This document shows, piece by piece, positions 1 through 14,400 of a DNA stretch of 64,000 bases (position 1 is the stretch's first letter; each line of letters opens with the position of its first letter). Location: positions 36,949,235 through 37,013,234 of the forward strand of contig CM055607.1 in NCBI GenBank assembly GCA_029379385.1, read 5' to 3'. Origin of the DNA: Quillaja saponaria. Lineage: Eukaryota; Streptophyta; Magnoliopsida; Fabales; Quillajaceae. The notes beneath the pieces are model-generated. The model saw nothing but the letters and a program-made list of their open reading frames with translations, was not told the DNA's origin and did no database searches. Both the position numbers and the translations under genes were made by a program.

Positions 1-1221
1 CAGAATATTAATCCCCCGGTAAGTAACACCTTCCATTGAATTTGTCTGCCCTGTGTTTGCAGTTTCTGTTTCTACCAAAGCAAGGCTTTCTGTGAAAGGA
101 ACAACAGAAACAAAAAATGCAACCCAAGGGACTCCAGTGCTTTCAGTTTGTTGATTGCTAGGATCCCACAAAAGCAGCTTGTTTGGAATTGAGGCTTTCT
201 CCAGCAATATTTTGCCACTTCTAGTAAAACCAACAGACCTACACATTGTTTCTTGAACAACAGTATATTGTTTAGTCCAAGTCATGTTAAGACCATGGTC
301 CATCATAAACCATACATCAAACCTGTCACACCATCCACCGTCATCGTCATCAGCATGATCATGAGCATGGTAATAAACAAATAAAGCAAGTGAGTCCTTG
401 AATGCCGTTAAAGACATATCATCCACTGGAACCTCGTCATTCTTAATAACATCGGCAGGCAAAGACATATAATTGAATTTCTCATCAACAACATTAAACG
501 AAACTATCAACCGATAACTTGGATTGTCTCCGTAAGCTTCCAGTGCCAACCAATGTAAAGCGTCATTAATAAAAGCTTCTGACTTTTCTGTGATACGAGG
601 AACAATGGTTCCAAACACCTTCCATGAGTCTGATTTTAAGGAGTAAACCTCAACCTCAGGCGGGGCGGGATCAAAATCCATGGTCCCATCCAATTGATAC
701 ATAATCCTGACAATCTTATAGTCATTGGAACGACGATCAAACCCAAATCCAAGAATACTGCAGCTACACTTGTCAACAAACTTGTGGGTTATACAAGAAC
801 TGAAAAGGGTCTTAGAAATCTTAGCAGCGGGGTTCCAAAGATACAGGGTATGGCCAAAATAGTTACCAGAATCAGTCAAACAGAGCAACCCATTGCAAGA
901 ACCCAGAAAGTAATAAGATTGAGATACAGTTTGAAACGGGACCGGAACGTTTGGGTCCTCAACAACCAATGGGTCATCATCAGAGGTCAAGATGCATAGT
1001 TTATCTATTTGGCCACAAGGAAACGATGTTGGCAAGTGTAGGAGACAAGAATTACCGCGTTCTGCAGAATGGCGTTGGTGCTTGGAAATGAAAACAGGGT
1101 CCGTTATTAGAGAGCGCCAAGACTTGCAGGCAGACATGAATCTGAAGAGGGATTTGACGGGTGATCTAGCCAGTATATCAATAGCAATTTCCTCGGGGAT
1201 ATCTTCCCGCAACATAGCCAT
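1..1221 (-). CDS. F-box protein with F-box-associated domain (3' end outside window)
   Basis: One open frame of 407 codons runs from an ATG at 1221 off the left edge with no stop, so the C-terminus is missing. Residues about 4-45 are an F-box (IPEEIAIDILARSPVKSLFR, then CKSWRSLI). The rest looks like an F-box-associated/kelch-type domain with family motifs: GSCNGLLCL, LYLWNPA, LGFGFD, DYKIVRI, EVYSLKSDSWK and ALHWLAL. Such proteins are substrate adaptors of SCF (SKP1-cullin-F-box) ubiquitin ligases: the F-box binds SKP1 and the C-terminal domain selects the target. There are no introns, as is usual for this family. A second in-frame ATG lies two codons after the first. The target is unknown and F-box families evolve quickly, so no symbol is given. 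Confidence 0.88.
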   Translation of the reverse strand, partial: MAMLREDIPEEIAIDILARSPVKSLFRFMSACKSWRSLITDPVFISKHQRHSAERGNSCLLHLPTSFPCGQIDKLCILTSDDDPLVVEDPNVPVPFQTVSQSYYFLGSCNGLLCLTDSGNYFGHTLYLWNPAAKISKTLFSSCITHKFVDKCSCSILGFGFDRRSNDYKIVRIMYQLDGTMDFDPAPPEVEVYSLKSDSWKVFGTIVPRITEKSEAFINDALHWLALEAYGDNPSYRLIVSFNVVDEKFNYMSLPADVIKNDEVPVDDMSLTAFKDSLALFVYYHAHDHADDDDGGWCDRFDVWFMMDHGLNMTWTKQYTVVQETMCRSVGFTRSGKILLEKASIPNKLLLWDPSNQQTESTGVPWVAFFVSVVPFTESLALVETETANTGQTNSMEGVTYRGINIL

Positions 1222-2461
1222 TGCCCTTGGAGTAAAATCTTTATGGGGGTGACTGTGACTCTGTCAGTGTGAGAGCTCAAATGACTGCCAGAGTGCTAGA
1301 TATATAAAAAGATGGCGACTTTACCCAAAAGAGGGAAGAGGGGTTTGGACTTTGGACAATTCACAGTGAGCTCTGGTAATATGCTGTCTCTACGTGGATG
1401 ATTTGCAGAGAGCAAGCATTCACATATGGACGCCAATTGTTTATATGCGTCAGCCACAGCCCAAAATTGAAAAATTCCAAATAGAGACAGGGAACGGAAT
1501 TGCGCCCAAAAAGAAAAAGAAAAAGAAACAAAGAAATTAATTTTTATATTTTCATATTCATAAGAGAATTTGGCCAGGTTTGATGCCCATCCTCAGCTTG
1601 TTTAGGTGTGGAAAACATGAAAAGACAATTAAACGCAGTTATATTTTTTTTTTAACCAGTACCATAAAAACACATTGTAACAAATATAACTTTTATGATT
1701 TAAAATTATAAAAAAATAATAATTACATAACACTACAATTATGATTAACTATTATGATCAATACTAACTAGTTTTTATATAAATCATCTTAACAAGCATG
1801 CTAAAAATGCTAATTAAAAAAACTAGTAGCTGATAATAGTATTAATTTTAGAGATTTAGAAAAATTATCTCCAAATAAATAAATAATTGTATTTATTTTA
1901 AAACCATAAGTTGAAAAATATTTTTTTTTCTAATTTTTTTTTCCAAATTAAAGAAAATAAAAAGTATTTTTCGTAACTGAATTTTCTTTTAAATTTTTCC
2001 GGGTTTTCGCACGGACATTTGAGACTAATAATTATCTTTTTTTCCCAGTATTGTTTCTACAAATATACTAACTGAAATAATAAGCTCATATAATATCTTA
2101 GTCCTTAAATCTTAACCACGGTTACAGTCAAAATGTAGAAGAAAATTCTAGCCACACAATGAAAGATTCACTTTATAAATACCGGGGGCGGGTGCAAAGG
2201 CCCGTGAAACAAATACTGGTAGTTGTTCATTAGCTGCATTCGAGCCCTTCAAAAAGAAGAAACAACAGCATTTACATGTTTATGTCTCTTTCTACAGAAG
2301 CAATAGGATACAAAATTGTAGCATCCAAATGAAGTATGTCAAAAGAATGCAACTCCAATTGACATGAATTTTTGTAAATTTAACATGACGACTGAAAGAA
2401 GAAGAAAATAATGTACGGATATAGAATGGCTTTTCTCATTCCGTGTTTCTGTTTATGTAGT
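1222..2461. other. Intergenic: F-box promoter side and 3' flank of the pseudokinase gene
   Basis: This AT-rich stretch lies between the F-box gene start and the stop of the SCY1-like gene. A TATATAAAA run at about 1300-1310 is well placed as a TATA element for the F-box gene on the minus strand. Positions 1500-2060 are A/T homopolymer-rich and show no coding potential on either strand. Confidence 0.5.
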
Positions 2462-5400
2462 TCACATCCCAGATGATGTACGGTTTATTCTCTGTGCACC
2501 CAATTTTGGAGCAACAGCTTTTGCTCCCCGACCTCTGCCAGCTGATAAAGGCTTTGCCTTGGTAGTTGGAGCTGGAGCAGCAATGGCAGCCCAGGGATCA
2601 TCAGCAGCAGCGGTTCCAGCAGATTTCACATTTACAGGTTTTGATATTGGTGGAGCAGGAGATGCAGTGGAACCCCACAAATCATCGTCCTCATCTTTGT
2701 TCAGCTTTGCAGTAAATTTTGATCGCAAACTCGTAGCTAAGGATATAATAAAAGACTACCATTATCTAATTAAATCATACAATAAACAGAAAGATTATGT
2801 TACTGTTTCAGTATCAATATTCATCATTAAAACGTCATTATACAGCAATATACCAGAAAGAAAATAGAACACCATCCAGCAAAAACGAGAAAGATTTCAA
2901 ATTGACTAAGCTAAGCTATACTGCCAGAAAACGAAAAGAAAGAACTTCACAGAAATATAGAAACCTTCTATTCTTTTCGTAAAGAAGCACCACTGACATG
3001 CCAAATAACAAAAGTTCAGTATGCATTTCTCAGGAAAGGTAATTCAAGCAGTTACCAGGTACACCCATGACTTTCTGAGAAAGAAAAAAGGTACACCATG
3101 ACCAACCCTGAACTAGGAATTTAGCTACTCACATCAATCATTGGCAGAATTCTGGGTCATTCGTACATGGAGATACACATAACAAATGTCTTCTTTCAAG
3201 CATACATGAAGCAAGCAATTAATATATCGTCTGCTAACAGACCATCCAATTGAGCAAATTCTTCAAGCTGATGGTAAATTATGCAAAATGCTAGGAGTTG
3301 AAATGAAGAAGTTACCTTGTTTGGTCTGTGAGACTGGCCGCCTTTGAGCTGCTTGAATGTTTACAAGAGCTGGAGATGGTTTTGGCTCTTCAAGTGGTTC
3401 AATATCATCCCACCCATCCTTCTCAGTTTCATGCTCTTCATGAATTCCATTCTCAATTTCTCCCCAACCATCCGTTGATGTGGGAGACACAGGTACAGGG
3501 TATTCAGTCAAATCTGTGGAATAACTTACGCGGACAGGTGCTGTAGATGGAGCATCCATCACTAGATTCCAGAGAAAATCACTTTCAGATATTTCAGCAT
3601 CACTAAACAGAAAGCAAACCATCATACAGACAAACAAAGGCATTTTTTGTACCACAGGACCTTTTTGGTATGGTGTGTGGAAAAACATTATATCTACTTC
3701 TCAAAGTCAGACCTTTAAGATGATATTATTCCCTACTAATCCAACTTTTGCACCTTGTAAAAATTGAAAACTAATTATGTGAATCTCCCATATAATTCCT
3801 TTAAATTTTAGAATTAAATTATCGCAACTACAAATAAAAATCAAGCCAAATTCATTTCAAACATTATCCAGCCACATGGTAGATTGTGGCCAACCACAAT
3901 AAGCTTTTAAGACACAAAATTCTTGAAAATAAATTTATCTCCATGAATGTACATGGTCAAACTTTAAAGGAACACTAAAGCAGCAACTGAATCACAGCTA
4001 TAAGTACAAAATCATTGATGGTAATGGATACCTGAGCTGGCATTTGAAGATGTAGAAGCAAGAGGAGCGCTGGAACTTGGTGGTGCCACTGAAGCATGAT
4101 CAGAAGGTTTACCCTTCAAGGTCAAGGAGCTCATAGCCCATCTGCACGTCAAGGAAAATTTTTGGTGAATACCAAATCATGACAGAACAAATTTGAATTG
4201 CTCAGCTACAACAATAGCTGAACTAGAGCTAAAGCTCACCCCAGGAGCTCAGGAAGGTACCCAACAACTAGCACTTGGAGACTATTCAGGCAACGCAACA
4301 ACAATAAGGCACTCACCCTTTTCCACCTAGTCAAACATCTTGTCTAGACTAAAAAACATGTCTTGGTAGAATTATTCCCATAACATTTTCTATATGTCCA
4401 CAATTTAGACAGTCCCATGTTATTCTCTTTTATCAATCTATGCAGAGATAAATATTGATGCAAGAGTCTGAGTGTAAAGACATATTTTCATAATACTCCT
4501 TAACTGTTATTACTCTGTATATATGCATGAGCATGACAAATAACAAACTACATAGGAGTGGAAGGCTTTATCTGATTTCTGATTAAGAAATTAAATAAGA
4601 ATCAGCTGACAAACCCATGCCAGGTAAACCGCCAGTCTTCCATTTAAGCAAGAAGTTACTAATTTGGATTACAGCAACTTGCTGCCTTCTTACTAGTTAA
4701 TGTGTGGGCAAGAAAGAGAATGTGTGTCTATGCACAGGTTAAGCTCAAAATGACTTACCCAAGTAAACCAGCATTTCCTGGAATAGACGATATTCCAACA
4801 CCTGCAGACCCGGTGGAATCGGTTGTATTTGTCTACAATAAACATCAAGGAAAGAATATCAACATCACAACATCATCAGATATAATAGAATCCCATCATA
4901 AATATTACTTTGAACCATAGAAGAGCTTTGCCAACTCGTAAAACAGCAGACTATGTACAACAGGGAAAATTCTTAAAGTTGACTTGTCTGGTAAACTGCC
5001 AAGTTAAAATAAAAGAAAAAGAAAATTGTTTTAACAGTAAGGTGCCAAAATAAAGTTAATAAAAGTCCAACATATAGCTCGTTTTGGATACCCTATGTCA
5101 AACTAGTCTAACCAGATTAAATATTTTTCAAATAACATGTTATTTTCCCAAAGCCTAATATTGTTTGTTGCAGTATTTATTGTTTTTCATTCAGCTGCAG
5201 AGAGATAACATCAGAGAGCTAATACTAATAAAAGCAATCCTATAGCTGTGGGAGCTAAAGATCATCACAAATGCAAAAGGAGTCGATAGGAAAGGGGAAA
5301 TAGTGTAAGAAGGCCGCTCAGTAAGGTGCAAGGCAGCTTATAGTATATGATGACAAAAAGGTACTGTAGCAAAGCGTACCAGTATCAGAGACATTTCATC

Positions 5401-8400
5401 ATAGATGAAACGTGTGAATGAGATTTAGCCACAAATTTATTCAGGTAGAAAAATTGAAAATACAACTTGGGTGAAAAACGTAAGAACCAAAGAAGTTTTA
5501 TTCTGCATTTATGTTTATGCAACTCAGCAATAGTCACTTCTCATATATCCACATACAGATCTTAGAAAAGTAAGTTGCACTTGAATTAAACCAAAGAGAA
5601 TTTAAGATCACACCTTTTCATAATGTTGCTTCGCTATCTGCAAAAATTGATCAACTGCTTGAAATGCCTTTGACCTAACATCGCTGTTTGACCAATAAAA
5701 CAATGTACAATATGTTGCAGAACTAACTGATATTTTTATTGAAAGGGACAAATTCGAAAGGCAACAATATTTTATATCATCAAAAGCTTTTTTAACAATA
5801 TAGCAGTAGCACTAGAAGATAGACTTCCAGAAAAACCCTAATAGCATAAAAGGTAAATCTAGAGTCCTAATAAAAAAAGAAACTTTAATGACAAAAGATA
5901 AATCTAGAGTTCTAATAAAAATAGGAAAAATCCTAATAAACTACTAAAATTAAAGATCAAATCCTAATTTATCATAATTACAATCAAATCCTAAAACAAA
6001 TAATAACTTACTAATTATTCCTAAAATTCCTATTTATAAGTTCCCCATCATTCTCCCTTAGTAGGAAAAAACTTGACCTCGGTTTTAAAATGAAGGAAAA
6101 TGAGAACCTCAAGAGTCAAATCCTGCAGCAAGGTTTCCCATAGGGATGGCAAAAAACTGGCGATAAGAACTCTGTCAAGAATCTCATACCCAAGAAATTT
6201 CAAAGGGATGACAAACTCTATGAGTTCAACAATTGGAGGAGGTTTAGTGTCGGATATCTGCTCTAGAATTGGAAATACAACTTCTTCAATCTTTGTTTCA
6301 ACTGGAAGCTCTTCGGTAATCTGAACTGTGCTCTTGAATTATAATATCACATTTTTCAACCAAAGGTGCAATAATTTCTTGTGAAGACATTTCATCATGT
6401 TTGAACCATTGCATTTCAAGGTGGCATAACGCTCTAGACATTGTTTCATTTCATACCATTCATTTTTAACATTCAACTCGAAATCTCTTAGATATTGTCG
6501 AAATTCATGTAATGCGTTCCTTTTGCTTGATTCAATTTTATCCACAGCTCCATTCTCTTCTAAGCCTTATACTGATATCCTTCCCAACCACTTCTTCTGC
6601 CCACATCATTTTTTTAGTCTTCTTTGATCTACCTACTTGAATCTTCTCACATTGCAACACTGGAAGATTTGAATCTCTACGATGCCCGTGTCCCATCTTA
6701 AAGAATTCTCCCTCATCTCACCAAATGGAAACACCGCTACCTTTGACTGAATATCTACTTCATATCATGCCATTCCTTGTATAACCTATAACCAGACATG
6801 CACCAAAACATTCTTATCACAGCGGAACTCATTTTATGGACATGTTGCCTCTTGACAGCCAACATTTTGTACTATAGAGCATAGTGAGACATATGACAAC
6901 CCTATAAAACCCACCTTTTAGCTTTAAAGGCATGCATTGATCAGATAGAACTCCTGAAACATTTCTCTACTTCATGCAGCCAATCCTAATTCCATGCAAA
7001 GCATCCTCCTCAATATCTTTGTTATGTTGAATTATTTATCTAGCATACCAGAAGTGCTCACTTCACATGTAATAAAAGATTCTAGCTTAGGATAAATTTG
7101 GAAACCACAAGAAAGCATTCTTCAAGGATGTATAATGTTTATTTTCTACTATTACCATCAAGTACTCCTCCTTTGTTGTAATCAGATGAAAGTAGTGGAC
7201 GACAAACTGCTAGATAACCAAAATGGAAAATTTTTATCGCGAAAAAAACATGGTTAAAAAAAATATATATATATATATTAGATCAAAGTAATTTGTAAGT
7301 TAGAAAAGTATCCTCAATGCACACTAAGGAGAAAAGTTAAACAAAAATAACTCATTTGTTTTATATCTAACCTGTCAGGATCAATAGTAAGTATAACAAC
7401 ATTTGGAAGGATCCGAGTCGCAACCTCAGTGATATCATAGTAGGAACTGGTGGCACATAAAGCCATAATACCTGAAAAGTTAGAAATGGAAAAATGGTAT
7501 CAGGAGAACATCTGAAGAGTTAATTTTCAACCTTCAAAACAGATGAACAGGATATAAAATCTAAAATTGCCTACTAATTTCTGAAAACAAAAATGCATTG
7601 CCAAGCAAAAGATAAACAACACATGGTTCTAGTACCTGCTCCTCTGGCAGGCGGAAAAGTATCCCGCAATGCACGGACTGTAAATGCATTAATCAAAACT
7701 CTTTTTCTTGTCTGCAGCATAGCCCTGAGGGCATCAGTTGATTCTCACACAAGCAATATATATCGTATAAAATATTACAAACCAGGTCGATCATGGAAAA
7801 AAAAAAAAAAAGACTGATGTGGCATTTGACTATTTATTACCCCTTCATTTAAGTAGCTTGCAATATTCCCAAGTAATATGGTGGTATTTGTTCTAATTGC
7901 TGGTTCTTCATCAACCTGAGAGCGAAGTGCATTTTTCTCATCAAAATAACCAGATAAAGGGACACTATCAGCAGAAGAGAAGAAAATTAACTGTATTATT
8001 GTGTTTCTCTTTGTCCAAAAAAAAGAAAAATAGATTTAATGGTTACAAGTGCATCAAAATAGTCAGTAAACTTGAAAAGCCAATTTTGCATTTAAAGGTG
8101 AATCCATTGTGTGACTAACAACTAGATGAAGTGTCTTTTCTTTTCCTTTTTTAGTCTGCATATCTGATTAGGCTTCAGCTCCATCAAAGATATGGTTGAA
8201 ACAATACCTGTAACTTTGATAGATACTTCAATACTGAACCTGAGAGTGTTCTTTGAGAGAGCTGCACGTAAAACACAGATAAAATTTAAAAATAACTTAA
8301 AAACAAACGCACACCAACTTGGAACAATAAAAGGTCCATAAAAGTGAACCCCATTCATCAAACCTTCTCAAAAGACAACAATAGCTTTCATATTAAAAGT

Positions 8401-11400
8401 GTTAGCAGGAGAAAAATGGGAAAACTGCAAAATCGAAAATATAATCTACACACCTTAGGAGCCAGAACAAGAATGGACTTAAGAGTCAATTCCCGGAGAA
8501 AAGCTGATGTATCAGAGAACCCAGTGCCAACATGAGGGTAAACCTAATAGCAAGTGTCATGTGAAATTCATATATACGTTATTAATCATGTTAAACAACA
8601 ATAACAACGATAATAGTAATAAAATCATTGATAGTTTACCTGCTCATCAACAACTTGTGCTGATAATGACTCTCCATATTGATCAATATGCTGAAGGAGA
8701 CCAACTCGAATAGCCCGGTCATTGGATGTAAAGAGTTTCACTATAGTAGGTAGGACCTATGTATGGAAGCAAGAAACTTATCAAATTAAAATATGACTTA
8801 AAATTAAACTAAAATAGGAGAGAGAGAAGAATATGCAAGTCATAAAATCATATTTAGTTACTGAAAAAAGGTTTGACCTTGGAACCAAATTCTTCAGGTG
8901 GCAGCCAGGAGCCCATTTTCAACAATGCAGTCAAAGCAGGAGCAGCAGCTGAACCAAACTCAAGGGCAGAAGCTAACAAAGGAAGTAACTGTATAAAGAA
9001 CAAAAGTATTACGAAGTTGGGATAGAAAAGTTAATCAAGAACTTCAAGTTGATATTTAATTTTAGATATCCAAGAATTACACCTTCTTTAGCACAATCTG
9101 GCGAGGAAGCTGCTCTGCTAAATTTGGAAGCTTGCGGAAGAATGTATCCTTCTCAACACTGTCTTTCAAATTGAGAATTTCCATGAAATGTATTGTGTCT
9201 ACTAACTTATTCTGGAAATACTCTGCACATTCACCACTAAACTCAGAACAACACCACAGAAAATATGGAGATAACAGAAAATAAAACTATATCATAAATA
9301 TATGAAATTATAACTTAAAAAGTTAAACTAAAAGGTGAAGAGGGTTTTACAAACCCATGATGCAATATATAAGAATGTTTAAAGAAAAAACATAAGCAAT
9401 TTCACCGAGAAGGTGCTTCTATCTCTCTGGCTGTCCATGATTAACTTCTTGTTTGACACTACGGGATATAAAATGACAGATCACATCTTCCTTTTACTCT
9501 CTTCTTAAGCTCCTATATTGGAAGAGGGTCTGCACTATGCACATATCTATCTGATTTCTGACAGTGTCAGAAGTTGTTAACATGACCAAGATCCTCAACA
9601 TCTTTAGCCACAGAACTTAAATCCTGGAAAACCCATATCTTTTATTAAATTAAAATCTGCAGAAGCTTTAGCTAAGGAAGCCTATGAAAGTTAGGAACAG
9701 AAACGGCCACACAAGTGCTAAGAAAGCCTTTACAGCCTATTCCATACTCAACCAAACTATAATCAACTAAACCCTTAATCTAACAGACTTAGGTAGAAAC
9801 CTGAAACTTCTATACCCGCAAAACTAATGGGAGCATCTAACTCTTTCACCTAGCATAGTATGTAGATCTTCTTGTTAACTTTTTCATTATAGTAAATGAT
9901 TTTCTAAAGAAAACAATGGAGGGCGCAGTCCACGTCCTCTTAAACACCTCAGCTACAGTCTAATCCAGATGCCTAAAACTAAAATGAGCCAAAAATTAAC
10001 AAAAGAGCAAAAATTATCCAAAACTGAGAATGTTTTATTATATAGCATATATCGGTACATAGCTAATATAATAGTTTTTAAACATACAAACTCTTCATAC
10101 ATTAAGGAAACCTAGTATATTCTTAGACTAAAACTTCTATAGTATATAAACTGTAAGTACATTGTAAAGGAGAACTCACCACTATTTTCAATAAGCTTTG
10201 ATGTATTCAATCTACGAGAAGGCGTGGAACTCAAAAGCCGCTGATAATCTGGAAGCAGGGACTGCAAGACACAAAGGTAGACATGAAAATGAATATTTGA
10301 TAAGGATGAAAAGACCAAGCAACCAACGGGACACATAATAAAATTCCCATTAATTTCTATTACCAGGCTAAGTATGTTATCACTATCATAGGGTAACCAA
10401 AGCTTCTGATAAGGCTAACCTTAGGAATGGAAGCAGTGTTTCGCAACTCCTCTGTTTTGGCCAATTTCATACCAGAGAATAGCTCATATATTAGACAACC
10501 TACGAATTTAGTAAAGAAATTCAACCATTTAGTGAGGCCAATTACCACCAAAAAAAAAGAGGAAGGAAGAAAGAAAGACCAGACATAAATCAAGAAACTA
10601 AAATTCGTTTCGAGGTACCGTTTCGATAAGCCCGAAAATGGAAACGATTCGAAGAAACGGCATGGAAATGCTAATTTTTGTAGAAACGCATAAAAATATA
10701 TAGTAAAATACATATTATAATAATTGTAAGTATCCAACATTATTAATTTAGTACATAAAATACTATTAAATACATAACAAAGTAAAATTCTAAATATAGA
10801 CACAAATTAGAAAAAAAATCAAATTACAATCACATCCAACCAACAGTGGGGTGGCTAGCAAGTGCTTAACCCATATTTAATGATTTTTTTTTAATTTGAA
10901 CTAACATATATATGTCTCAAAGTTCAATAATATTCATCACTAAGTTAAATTAAATTAATACAAAGTATTTGTATAAAAATAAATAAATAAAAGACCAAGA
11001 AACCAAACATGAGTGAAATCCTAAAAAGAATTATCCTCGCTAAATTATACCATCTGAATATATATCAAATAAGATTAAAAAAACAATTGAAATCCTAAAA
11101 TATGAAGAGAACTAGAGCCAAAATTTTAGATTTTTAAATTCTGAAAATGTCATGTTTTTGTTGACTTGTTTCGTATGAAAATGATGGAAACAACCCCGTT
11201 TGGTGTGGAAAAGCTCCTATTTCAAGTGGAAACGCCCATGTTTCGTGTGGAAACGACCTTGTTTCATATAGAAACACTCCCGTTTCGTATGGAAACGGTG
11301 GTTGCGTTTCTATAAGTGAGTTCGTTTCGGGTAGTGTGGAAACGGAAACGTTTTGCATGTTTCGACCGTTTCGACACGAATTTTTAAACCTTGACATAAA

Positions 11401-14400
11401 TACTAGCCCGTAAGCTACAAGATTTGTATAAGTTCATATGTTAGAAGTAAGCTTATTACTTCTCCTTAATAAAAGCCAGCCATTTCCAGTTCACATAATG
11501 ACCACACCTTCACAAAGTTTTAAGCAATAGGTAATTCAAACAACATGAACTGTTGTGTGTGGAAACACACCAACATATTGGGTTCGACAAGAACAAGGAT
11601 CAAAAGCAATCACGTAAATACAACATATTCAAACTAATATCATAATTCATTCACAAAAAAAAATAAAAATTACAACTTACCTAGGGCTAATGTGTCAATG
11701 GCCACCAACAAGCTTTTCTAATTGCAACCCAATCAGTAAAGCTAAAACTAAACGAGTTTACTTGATATAAAAATCATTTATCCTCCTAAAGAAAAGGTAG
11801 CCAGTTCAGTTCACATAACCGTGCTCCCACAAAGTTGTAAGTGAAAAACTATTTTCCAGAGTACCCCAAGGTATTAGCAACAACCATGTTAAAATGCAAC
11901 ACTAAATAGTTACATTGTTCTATTCTTCCTTTTTATAACAAACTGACATTGCAAGCATTCTCATTAAAGGAGCAGGGAAAAACTTACCCAAACCCCAGGA
12001 ATCAATGGACCAAGGAGGAGATCTTTTAAGCAAATCCCAGTCAGATTTTACCAACTCCATTGGTTTGTATTGTGTTCCAACAAGCCATGCATATTGCTGA
12101 ATAGAACATATGATATGTGAGGAACAAAACTAGGAATCCCAATTGCAAAGCTTTTGGTTTCTAATAAGATTCACATGAACAATGGAAGAAAGAGTTAAGA
12201 TCTCAGCAACAGTCAACAATGCCAAAAAGTATTCATTTTTTTTTTACATAAAACATAATAAAAGATGGTACAAGTGAAGCACTATAATTGAGAATAATCC
12301 CATAAGACAGACTGCAGGATTGTTGCAAATAGGTCTCCATTCTCCATGGAAAGGAACTTTTACCTTTTTATGCAAAAGTTACAAAAGATAGAAAATCACT
12401 TCACTAGGAAAAGGTCGCTTAAGTTGGAACTTCACAAAAATAGAACCATATGTATCACAGCATTATGTCAAAGGAAAAAAAGCATGGTTGACAAATCCAA
12501 ACGCATGCATTACCAGCATTGATCCGTTGGAACTTTCATTACTCCCATCAAACTCTGACAGAACATCAAAAGCGTGCAGCTTCCAGTCCAATGTTTGAGT
12601 TACAACAACACTAGCCAAGCAAACGTTACCATGAACCTGGAGTAGACAAAGCTCATCAAAAAAGTAGAGAAAACACAACATAGAGAAGGATGGGAATGAA
12701 AAGAAGAAGTTAAAAAAACAAATTGCATGCTAATGAAATAGGTCCATAGAATTACTATACTCAAGTACACACACAGCACATTTTCACTCATGGAAACTTA
12801 CAAGTTTACAATCATTATTTAAGAAGCTCACAGCTTTGGCTATCTGATTCAGCCCCCATGCATAATATTCATCCCTGTCATCCCGGTAGAGTACAAGAAA
12901 TAAAAATTAACTGAATCCATAAGAGCAACGTAAAATCATTTGGAGGGGCAAAATGAATTCAACATCTGAAGCTAAACCAAGGACAGGCATCCTCGGAATC
13001 AGAGTGTCTGCTTTTCAGAAGCAGTTATTGAAATTTCATAAAGTCCATCATGCAATAACATAGTAATGTTCATGGCTCAGAACTTCTGCAAAAGTCTATA
13101 CCATCATGATAATTAGCGGAAAAAAAATTACAGAACTACATCATACATACTAGAACTCTCTTACCTCTGTATACTTTGTAGCCCTAATTCCTTGATCTTT
13201 TCAGATAGTGGCATAACAGGCTCTGTTACAATATAAATTGTGACTTTCATAGAGCCACCATCAAAAGTTTCAGTCTCAGTACTATGAAGAAACGACAAAA
13301 TATTTGGATGCCTCACCTGAAAATACATAGCATTAAAAATTTTAAAAACGAACTAGATTACAAGAGTGGCAATTAGTGTGTTAAAACATAATTTCACAAG
13401 TTACTTGCTGGGAACATGTAAAAGCAGTCTCCTGCCATGAAAAAATGGAATGAGAAAAGTAATTTTGACTGATCAAATTCAAACAAGTGCCTCACTAATA
13501 CTGGCACAAATACTCTGATTTTTCACTACAAGCTAAGATACTGTAAATGCCAGTTAGCTCAAATGCTTCCTCATTAAAGTTTCCAAATGAAAAATAAACA
13601 CAAACAGTTTCACAGAGTGAAGCAAGAAAAAAAATGTGTGCAAACTCTCAATAATGAACTGGGAAAACAACTACAGCTCAAACATGCCATACATGTTGAA
13701 ATAAAGAAATCTGAAATTTTAAAATTTAGGAGTAGGGGAAGCACAAAGTCTGCATGAATTATAATTTATATTACTATTTTCCGCAAGAGCTAAATAAGGA
13801 AAAACAAATAAAAGTCCCCCCACCCAGCCATGGGAAGAATTAGAACACGTCCATTCAATAAGTGCCACATATTCACAGCATGCCATAGAAACACAAATTG
13901 AAGATTGTGAAATAGCCTATTACTAAAAAGAGAGAAAATTTCCTTTAAAAAGTTGATTCTTTTTTCTAATTTTCTTTTTTGAAGACATGGAGTGTTAATA
14001 AGACATTTAAATAGCAAAAGAAGGATATCTTAACTCTATTCAGCAATATCTAAACACGATAGTGATAGCTTACAGTGCGAAGACGCTTGACACCATTACG
14101 ACCAGCAGCTAAATGTCCATCCTGGGCATTACTGCCAGAAAGAGAAAAAATTGATACAGCAGACCCATCATCCTGAAAATCAAAGCAACATACAGAAATA
14201 ACTGCAACAGATACTGTTGTCATATCTAGTAGACAGTTAAATAACTGCAGTCTTATCACCAATAAGGAAACAAAAATTCTAGAAGCTGGAAACTGAAATC
14301 AATGGGTTTGACTTCGATGTCAAAATGAAGATATGTGCCAACAGATACTGTTGACTTAACTTCTGTGGTGAAATGAAACTTTATCGTGAAGCCGATATCA

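Noticed and set aside
10360..10803. 147-codon minus-strand frame
   Set aside because: It runs through CTEXP exon 7 into intron and MITE sequence and is not an independent gene.
11134..11397. Minus-strand frame with FPxETxx heptads
   Set aside because: Direct product of the 21-bp repeat in the hAT-like MITE; not a protein gene.
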